Below, one piece after another: positions 59,020-64,000 of a stretch of 64,000 nt of DNA. Made by a program: the position numbers and the translations under genes. The notes beneath the pieces were generated by a model. That model ran no database searches. It saw only the letters and a program-made list of their open reading frames with translations, and was not told the DNA's origin. The stretch lies in NCBI RefSeq assembly GCF_016617715.1, contig NZ_CP067225.1, forward strand, positions 1,178,001 through 1,242,000, read 5' to 3'. This stretch comes from Paracoccus sp. MC1862 (GTDB lineage: Bacteria > Pseudomonadota > Alphaproteobacteria > Rhodobacterales > Rhodobacteraceae). How positions within the stretch are numbered: the first letter of the stretch is position 1; the number at the start of each line of letters is the position of its first letter.

Positions 59020-59078
59020 GTCGGGGCAGCGAGACTACACCGTGACGTGTAGCACAAACCCCTGAAAGGACTGCAAAC

Positions 59079-59678
59079 ATGGCTTTCACCCTGCCTGATC
59101 TGCCTTATTCCCACGACGCGCTGGCCAGCGGCGGGATGTCGAGAGAGACGCTGGAATATCACCATGACAAGCACCACAAGGCTTATGTCGACAAGCTGAA
59201 CGAGCTGATCGCGGGAACCGAGTGGGAAAACGCCTCGCTCGAAGAAATCGTCAAGGGCAACTACAAGGAAGGCGCGGTCGCCCAGAACGGCATCTTCAAC
59301 AACGCCAGCCAGCACTGGAACCACGCCCAGTTCTGGGAGATGATGGGCCCGAACCCCGGCAAGATGCCCGGCAACCTTGAATCCGCGATCACCGAATCTT
59401 TCGGCTCGGTCGCCGACTTCAAGAAGAAGTTCGCCTCCGAGGGCGTGGCGCAGTTCGGCTCGGGCTGGGTCTGGCTGGTCCGCAACGGCCAGGGCGGGCT
59501 TGAGATCACCAAGACCGAGAACGGCGTCAACCCGCTGTGCAAGGGCCAGACGGCGCTTCTGGGCTGCGACGTGTGGGAGCATTCCTATTACATCGACTTC
59601 CGCAACGCCCGCCCCAAGTATCTGGAAAACTTCCTTGAGAATCTCGTGAACTGGGAAAACGTCGCCTCGCGGATGTGA
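59079..59678 (+). CDS. sodB: Superoxide dismutase (Fe/Mn family, SodB)
   Basis: A 199-residue enzyme that converts superoxide to hydrogen peroxide and oxygen. Metal ligands are in place: His in LEYHHDKHH (near 28), His in NNASQHWNHAQFW (near 80) and Asp/His in GCDVWEHSYYIDFRN (near 160-165). The sequence is closest in pattern to the iron form (NHAQFWEMMGPN). No signal peptide, so it is cytoplasmic. AAAGGA precedes the ATG. A stress-type promoter lies upstream and a strong terminator follows. Confidence 0.96.
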   Translation: MAFTLPDLPYSHDALASGGMSRETLEYHHDKHHKAYVDKLNELIAGTEWENASLEEIVKGNYKEGAVAQNGIFNNASQHWNHAQFWEMMGPNPGKMPGNLESAITESFGSVADFKKKFASEGVAQFGSGWVWLVRNGQGGLEITKTENGVNPLCKGQTALLGCDVWEHSYYIDFRNARPKYLENFLENLVNWENVASRM

Positions 59679-59694
59679 GTGACGCGACATGACG

Positions 59695-59720
59695 AAGGCC
59701 CGCCACAAGTGGCGGGCCTT
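59695..59720 (+). terminator. Rho-independent terminator of sodB
   Basis: AAGGCCCGCCAC and GTGGCGGGCCTT (11-12 bp perfect stem) with a tight loop are followed by TTGCTTTC. It begins 17 nt after the sodB stop. Confidence 0.93.
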
Positions 59721-59724
59721 TTGC

Positions 59725-59990
59725 TTTCGTCAGAAGCCGGTTGGTTGAACAATTTGAAGTCTCGAAGGCGCGAAGAAGAACCTCAAGCTACGTCCATGGC
59801 GGAAGGCCGAGCGACCGGGGGCAACGCCTTCTTGGCATCAAAGCCGATCAGCGAGGGACCGGGTTCGTGCCGGCCACGGGCTTTCGGGTGGCCGGCGGTA
59901 TCCGCAGCTTGCAAGCGGATGTCATCCGGTCAGAAGGCGCTTTCTGACGCTCTGCCGTCCTCGCTTGCTGACGCCCCTTGCAGGGTTGCC
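59725..59990. other. Gap between sodB and soxG
   Basis: About 265 bp without a supported gene. A 68-codon plus-strand frame (59741-59947, MVEQFEVSKARRRTSSYVHG) has no ribosome site or clear family, and may be a decayed coding fragment. A GTCAGAA / TTCTGAC-type dyad sits near 59928-59948. Confidence 0.4.
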
Positions 59991-60509
59991 TCAGCGTGGG
60001 TCCAGTTGCGTTCCCGGAGCCGCCGCGCCTTCCAGCACCTGCCTCAGGTAGTCGGTAATCGCGCGGAAGGCGACGATGCGCCATCCATCCCCCTGCCGCC
60101 ACAAGGCGCAGGCCACCTGAGCGGCGCGGGTGCGGCGGACGGCGTCTTCGGGCAGCGTCCCGAAATCAACGGGGCAGAGCTTGGCCAGCACCTGCTCGGG
60201 CGCCTGCCCCGCCAGGTCGAAGACGCAGCGCATGTCGCTGACATCCTGCACCAGCGCATGCTCGGTCGAAAGCGCATCGGCCAGGGCGGAAAGCGCCTCG
60301 GGCATCCCTGCATGGGGCAGGATCAGCAGCAGTTCATCCGGCGACATCCAGCCGAGCCAGCGGCTGCCAGCGGTGGTGAAGCGCAGCTTGTCGGGAATCG
60401 CCAAGCCCGCCGCCGCAGCGATGGAATCGGCCGCGCGGTCCAGGTCGGCGCGGATCAGGATCATGCCGAGGCCGTGGACCTGGGTGATGGCTGCCAAGGC
60501 GTCAGACAT
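59991..60509 (-). CDS. soxG: Heterotetrameric sarcosine oxidase, gamma subunit
   Basis: A 172-residue cytoplasmic protein of the GcvT-like SoxG family. Segments RWLGWMSPDELLLILP and AVQDVSDMRCVFDLAG-like ALVQDVSDMRCVFDLAGQ, then RRTRAAQVACALWRQGDGW and LRQVLEGAA, are typical. The oxidase demethylates sarcosine to glycine, passing the methyl group to tetrahydrofolate and making H2O2. ATG at 60509 overlaps the soxA end by 8 nt. Last gene of the soxDAG run. Confidence 0.9.
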   Translation of the reverse strand: MSDALAAITQVHGLGMILIRADLDRAADSIAAAAGLAIPDKLRFTTAGSRWLGWMSPDELLLILPHAGMPEALSALADALSTEHALVQDVSDMRCVFDLAGQAPEQVLAKLCPVDFGTLPEDAVRRTRAAQVACALWRQGDGWRIVAFRAITDYLRQVLEGAAAPGTQLDPR

Positions 60510-63432
60510 TCGCGGCGGCCCCTTCCTTGTCATGGAACACCGGATCGACGATGCGGGCACGGAACGTATCCTTCTGCACCGGGAACTCCAGCACCTCTCC
60601 CATCCGCTCGGGGCCGTGCCGCACCAGTCCCATGGCGATCGGCGCCTTCAGCGTCGGCGACCAGTAGGTCGAGGTCACGCGGCCCTGCGTGTTCCGCTGT
60701 CCGTTGGCATTCACCCCTTCGGCCACGGCCAGCGCCCCGTCCGGCAGCACCCGTCCATCGAGGCTCTCCAGCCCCACCAGCCGCCAGCGGTCGGGGTCCG
60801 CCATGAAGCGGCGTTCCTGCGCGCGCTTGCCGATATAGTCGTGCTTTTTCGTCGAGATGGCCCAATTCATTCCCAGATCCTGCGGGATCACTGTGCCGTC
60901 AGTCTCGTCCCCGATCATGATGAAGCCCTTTTCGGCGCGCATGACATGCATCGCCTCGGTGCCATAGGGGGTGATCCCGAACTCGGCCCCGGCCTCGTGC
61001 AGCTTTTCCCATATCTCAAGCCCGCGGTTGGCGGGCACGGCGATCTCGAAGGACAGCTCGCCCGAGAAGCTGATGCGGTAGATGCGGGCGGGGACGCCCG
61101 CCAGATGGCCTTCCGCGAAACTCATGAAGGGCAGCGCCTCGGCGGACAGGTCCATGCCGCCCAGCTTTTCCAGCACCATGCGCGCTTTCGGACCGGCAAC
61201 GGCGACCTGGGCGAATTGCTCGGTGATGTTGGCGGTGTAGACCTTCCAGTCCCACCACTCGCATTGCAGCCAGTCCTCCATATGCCCGTGGATGCGGTCG
61301 GCGCCGCCGGTTGTGGTGTGGCAAAGCCATGTGTCCTCGGAAAGCCTGACCGCTACCCCGTCATCGACAAGGAAGCCGTTTTCCGAACACATCAGCCCAT
61401 AGCGGCACTTGCCGACCGGAAGGGTGGACATCATCCCCGTGTAGATCATGTCGAGGAAGCGGCCCGCATCCGGTCCTTTCACAAGGATTTTTCCCAGCGT
61501 CGAGGCATCCAGCGTTCCCACCCCGCCCCGGACGGCCAGGATCTCGCGGTCCACCGCATCCCGGTGGCTTTCGCCCGCACGGGGATAGCAATAAGCGCGG
61601 CGCCAGAGGCCCACGGGTTCCCAATGGGCGCCATGGGCTTCGTGCCAGTCATGGATCGGGGTGCGGCGCAGGGGCTGGAAGACCTCGCCCCGCGCCTCGC
61701 CGGCGATGGTTCCCAGCGTCAGGGGCGTGTAGGGCGGGCGGAAGGTCGTCGTCCCGGTCGCGGCAATGGGTTGATCCAGGGTCGAGGACAGAATGGCAAG
61801 CCCGTTGATGTTGCTTATCTTTCCCTGATCTGTCGCCATGCCGAGCGTGGTGTAACGCTTGGCGTGTTCCACGCTGGCATAGCCTTCCAGCGCGGCAAGC
61901 TGGACGTCGGAAACCTTGACGTCGTTCTGGTAGTCCAGCCACATCTTGAAGCGCGCCTTGGGCGTGGCGTTCTCGGGCATGACCCAGACAGGCAGGATCG
62001 GCGCCTCGGGTCCGGCATCGGTCAGCCCGGCCACCCTCAGGTCGCCCTCGGCCGCCCCTGCCGACCGCACGTTCGGCTGCCCGTCCGCGCCCACGGGCGG
62101 GCGGGCGGGATCGGGGGCGAACAGCGCCTGATCCTCATGCCACTGCAGCTTGCCGCCGCAATGGCTCCACAGGTGGACGACCGGGGACCAGCCGCCCGAC
62201 ATGGCGATCACGTCGCAGGCGATGGTTTCCAGCGGCTCGCCGGCGCCCTGATGCGCGCAGAGCGTCAGGCCCTCGACACCGCGCTTGCCCTGCACCGAGG
62301 CGATGCCCTTGCCTTCCGCGATCCGCACCCCGCGGTCGCGCAGAAGGCGGGGCAGCGGCCCGTCGGCGGCAGGCCGGGCATCGATCACGACAGGCACCTC
62401 AAGCCCCGCATCCAGCGCCGCCAGCGCCGTCCGGTAGGCGTCGTCGTTGTTCGTCACCACGGCGATGCGGCGGCCGGGCGCCACGCCGTAATCCGCGATG
62501 TAGTCGCGCACGGCCGAGGCCAGCATCACCCCCGGCACATCGTTGCCCGCGAAGGCCAGCGGCCGTTCCAGCGCCCCGGCTGCGTTGACGACCTGCCCCG
62601 CCCGGATACGCCACAGGCGCTGGCGCGGGATGCCTGCGTGGGGTTCGTGGTCGGCCAGATGCTCTCGTGCGAGCAGGTAGCCGTGATCGTAAAGCCCCGT
62701 CGCCATGGTGTTGCGGCGCAGGGTGACATTGGGCAGGGCGCGCAGTTCCGCCAGCAGGGCCTCGATGAGATCCGTGCCGTCGGGATGATCGACCGGGCTG
62801 CGGCCGCCCCAATGGGGCTGCTGTTCCAGCAGGATCACGCGACCGCCCGTCCGCGCAGCCTCGTGGGCCGCCGCAAGCCCGGCGATGCCCCCGCCCACCA
62901 CGACGACCTCGGCAAAGGCATAGGCCTGCTCATAGCGGTCGGCGTCGGGCAGCTTCGGCGCGCGGCCAAGGCCCGCGGCGCGGCGGATCACCGGCTCGAA
63001 CACCCGCTTCCAGGCGGCGCGGGGATGGATAAAGGTCTTGTAATAGAAGCCCGCCGGAAAATACCGCCACAGCCTGTCGTTGATGACGCCCCAGTCGCGG
63101 TTCAGGCTGCCCCAGGCGTTCTGGCTGACCGTGACCATGCCATCGACAAGCGGCGTGGTGGTGGCGCGCTGGTTCGGCTCGAACCTCGCGCCCTCGCCCA
63201 CACCCAAAAGGGCGTTCGGCTCCTCGACGCCCGAGGCCAACGGGCCGCGCGGGCGGTGATACTTGAAGCTGCGCCCCATCAGAAGCTGGCCATTCGCCAG
63301 CAGCGCCGAGGCGAGCGTGTCCCCGGCAAACCCGTCCATGCCGCGGCCATCAAAGCGGAACCGGCGCGGCTGGGCGCGGTCGATCAGGCGGCCGCCCTGG
63401 GACAGGCGGAAGGGCGCGGTGCGTCTGGTCAT
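60502..63432 (-). CDS. soxA: Heterotetrameric sarcosine oxidase, alpha subunit
   Basis: A 976-residue subunit with an N-terminal ferredoxin-like domain (residues ~1-95, RFDGRGMDGFAGDTLASALLA), an NAD-binding Rossmann region (VVVVGGGIAGLAAAHEAA near 170) and a C-terminal aminomethyltransferase domain (~600-976, PVGLWRRAYCYPRAGESHRDA, CRYGLMCSENGFLVDDGV, RISFSGELSFEIAVP) that transfers the methyl group to tetrahydrofolate. Length is normal. Its start overlaps soxD by 4 nt (ATGA) and its end overlaps soxG, so the three subunits are coupled. Confidence 0.96.
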   Translation of the reverse strand: MTRRTAPFRLSQGGRLIDRAQPRRFRFDGRGMDGFAGDTLASALLANGQLLMGRSFKYHRPRGPLASGVEEPNALLGVGEGARFEPNQRATTTPLVDGMVTVSQNAWGSLNRDWGVINDRLWRYFPAGFYYKTFIHPRAAWKRVFEPVIRRAAGLGRAPKLPDADRYEQAYAFAEVVVVGGGIAGLAAAHEAARTGGRVILLEQQPHWGGRSPVDHPDGTDLIEALLAELRALPNVTLRRNTMATGLYDHGYLLAREHLADHEPHAGIPRQRLWRIRAGQVVNAAGALERPLAFAGNDVPGVMLASAVRDYIADYGVAPGRRIAVVTNNDDAYRTALAALDAGLEVPVVIDARPAADGPLPRLLRDRGVRIAEGKGIASVQGKRGVEGLTLCAHQGAGEPLETIACDVIAMSGGWSPVVHLWSHCGGKLQWHEDQALFAPDPARPPVGADGQPNVRSAGAAEGDLRVAGLTDAGPEAPILPVWVMPENATPKARFKMWLDYQNDVKVSDVQLAALEGYASVEHAKRYTTLGMATDQGKISNINGLAILSSTLDQPIAATGTTTFRPPYTPLTLGTIAGEARGEVFQPLRRTPIHDWHEAHGAHWEPVGLWRRAYCYPRAGESHRDAVDREILAVRGGVGTLDASTLGKILVKGPDAGRFLDMIYTGMMSTLPVGKCRYGLMCSENGFLVDDGVAVRLSEDTWLCHTTTGGADRIHGHMEDWLQCEWWDWKVYTANITEQFAQVAVAGPKARMVLEKLGGMDLSAEALPFMSFAEGHLAGVPARIYRISFSGELSFEIAVPANRGLEIWEKLHEAGAEFGITPYGTEAMHVMRAEKGFIMIGDETDGTVIPQDLGMNWAISTKKHDYIGKRAQERRFMADPDRWRLVGLESLDGRVLPDGALAVAEGVNANGQRNTQGRVTSTYWSPTLKAPIAMGLVRHGPERMGEVLEFPVQKDTFRARIVDPVFHDKEGAAANV

Positions 63433-63833
63433 GCGATGGTGTCCCGCGTGGGCGTTGGGTTCGGGGCGGGATCGCGCTCGACCCCCGGCGCGCTGTCATC
63501 CTCCAGCGGCTCGGGCGGTGGCTGCCAGCCGGGTCGGACCGCGCGGATCCTGGCTATCAGGGCGTCGGGCGGGCCGTCGCATTGCGGCGGGTAGGTGCCG
63601 AAGACCTGCAGGGTCGCGGTGTCGCGGGCGGCAAGGAACCACTTGCCGCAGCCGTAGACATGGCGCCAGCGTTCGAAATGCACCCCCCTGGGGTTGCGGC
63701 GCCCGAACAGGTAGGTTTCAAAATCCGCGTCCGACGAGCCGGGACCGAAGCGTTTCAGATGCGCCTCGCCGCCCGGCGCAAGCTCGGTTTCCTCGGCGGC
63801 GACGCCGCAGAAGGGGCAGGTCAGGGTCAGCAT
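63429..63833 (-). CDS. soxD: Heterotetrameric sarcosine oxidase, delta subunit
   Basis: A 134-residue zinc-containing subunit. Zinc ligands are evident: C6 and C9 in LTCPFCG, and H58 with C62 in WRHVYGCGKWF. ETYLFGRRNPRGVHFERW is a SoxD hallmark. About 50 extra Pro/Asp-rich residues follow the conserved core. ATG 63833 is preferred over an upstream frame; AAGGACC precedes it. soxA follows with an ATGA overlap. soxB, normally upstream, is not adjacent. Confidence 0.93.
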   Translation of the reverse strand: MLTLTCPFCGVAAEETELAPGGEAHLKRFGPGSSDADFETYLFGRRNPRGVHFERWRHVYGCGKWFLAARDTATLQVFGTYPPQCDGPPDALIARIRAVRPGWQPPPEPLEDDSAPGVERDPAPNPTPTRDTIA

Positions 63834-63874
63834 GGAACGCAGGTCCTTCCAGTCGGGACAGTGCAACGCGAAAG

Positions 63875-63899
63875 GCCCCGCGCGCGGGACGCGCGGGGC
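63875..63899 (-). terminator. Terminator-like hairpin upstream of soxD
   Basis: GCCCCGCGC and GCGCGGGGC (9 bp) enclose a 7-nt loop, followed on the minus strand by CCTTTCG, a weak U tract. It lies between the stop of the rightmost gene and soxD, so it probably ends that gene. Confidence 0.6.
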
Positions 63900-63920
63900 A
63901 TGCTGCGGAACGCGACCGGG

Positions 63921-64000
63921 TCAGCCGCGGGTCGTGTCGGTGCCGGTGCCGGGCGCCACGTCGGGGTTGGGCGGGGCCTCGCCGGGCGCGCCGGGCTGAG
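63921..64000 (-). CDS. C-terminal end of an unidentified leftward gene (partial)
   Basis: Twenty-five codons and a TGA stop are visible, ending in a Pro/Gly/Asp/Thr-rich tail (EAPPNPDVAPGTGTDTTRG). The composition is that of a disordered C-terminus and is not the expected end of SoxB. The rest of the gene is outside the window, so no function is assigned. The hairpin at 63875-63899 follows it. Confidence 0.5.
   Translation of the reverse strand, partial: QPGAPGEAPPNPDVAPGTGTDTTRG

Noticed and set aside
60130..63594. An 1154-codon plus-strand frame opposite soxA.
   Set aside because: It is the antisense shadow of soxA/soxG with composition-driven residues; soxA on the minus strand carries all conserved motifs.

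Overview
The window is a high-G+C chromosomal segment of an alphaproteobacterium, most likely Paracoccus or a close Rhodobacteraceae relative. This rests on the CcrM-type GANTC methyltransferase, the flgBC-fliEQ-flgFGAH-fliL cluster divergent from fliI, the soxDAG sarcosine oxidase genes, the ppiC-argJ-mutT order beside secA, the carboxyspermidine route to polyamines, and intergenic repeats carrying GGG(T/A)TATTTGG. It is mostly ordinary core chromosome with two small foreign-looking patches. No tRNA, rRNA, CRISPR array or prophage was seen.

Layout. 1-2.3 kb: end of a TAXI-type TRAP binding protein and its fused permease. 2.3-4.8 kb: a two-HKD phospholipase D protein and a universal stress protein. 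4.8-11.5 kb: a tctCBA transporter operon ending in an aconitase, divergent from a GntR/FCD regulator, with a 12-bp inverted repeat at the two promoters. 11.8-13 kb: an AlkB-like membrane hydroxylase. 13.3-14.1 kb: an IS5/IS427-like insertion sequence in an AT-richer gap. 14.6-16.4 kb: ccrM and rnhB. 16.7-21.7 kb: ureide catabolism (AllE-like cupin, PuuE-UraD fusion), an MFS exporter and a GntR/UTRA regulator. 21.6-25.5 kb: an enoyl-CoA hydratase homologue, two cell-wall genes and a Crp/Fnr regulator. 25.7-27.1 kb: two DUF2382 stress genes.

27.2-33.3 kb: flagellar export and rod genes. 33.4-35.6 kb: a glycosyltransferase and an unrecognised lower-G+C gene with a zinc ribbon. 35.7-41.6 kb: secA, then ppiC-argJ-mutT and a 42-residue microprotein followed by two strong hairpins. 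42-47.5 kb: the rimP-nusA-ylxR-infB operon, whose leader carries a promoter followed by an intrinsic terminator just ahead of rimP. 47.7-51.7 kb: an AI-2E family transporter and the carboxyspermidine dehydrogenase/decarboxylase pair. 51.9-54.2 kb: grxC, a nitrilase-family amidase, a MarR regulator and ubiG. 54.3-58.9 kb: pip, then der-bamB and a YfgM-like gene. 59.1-59.7 kb: sodB behind an EcfG-type promoter. 60-63.8 kb: soxD-soxA-soxG. The last 80 bases hold the tail of another leftward gene.

How it works together. Nutrient uptake and catabolism dominate (tricarboxylates, ureides, sarcosine, a TRAP substrate), each unit apparently with a local regulator. A general-stress theme (PLD protein, Usp, DUF2382 pair, SodB) fits alphaproteobacterial EcfG control. 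Cell-cycle signals (GANTC sites at ccrM, a CtrA-like box at flgB) fit known alphaproteobacterial regulation. Calls come from reading motifs, gene order and ribosome binding sites, without database searches.
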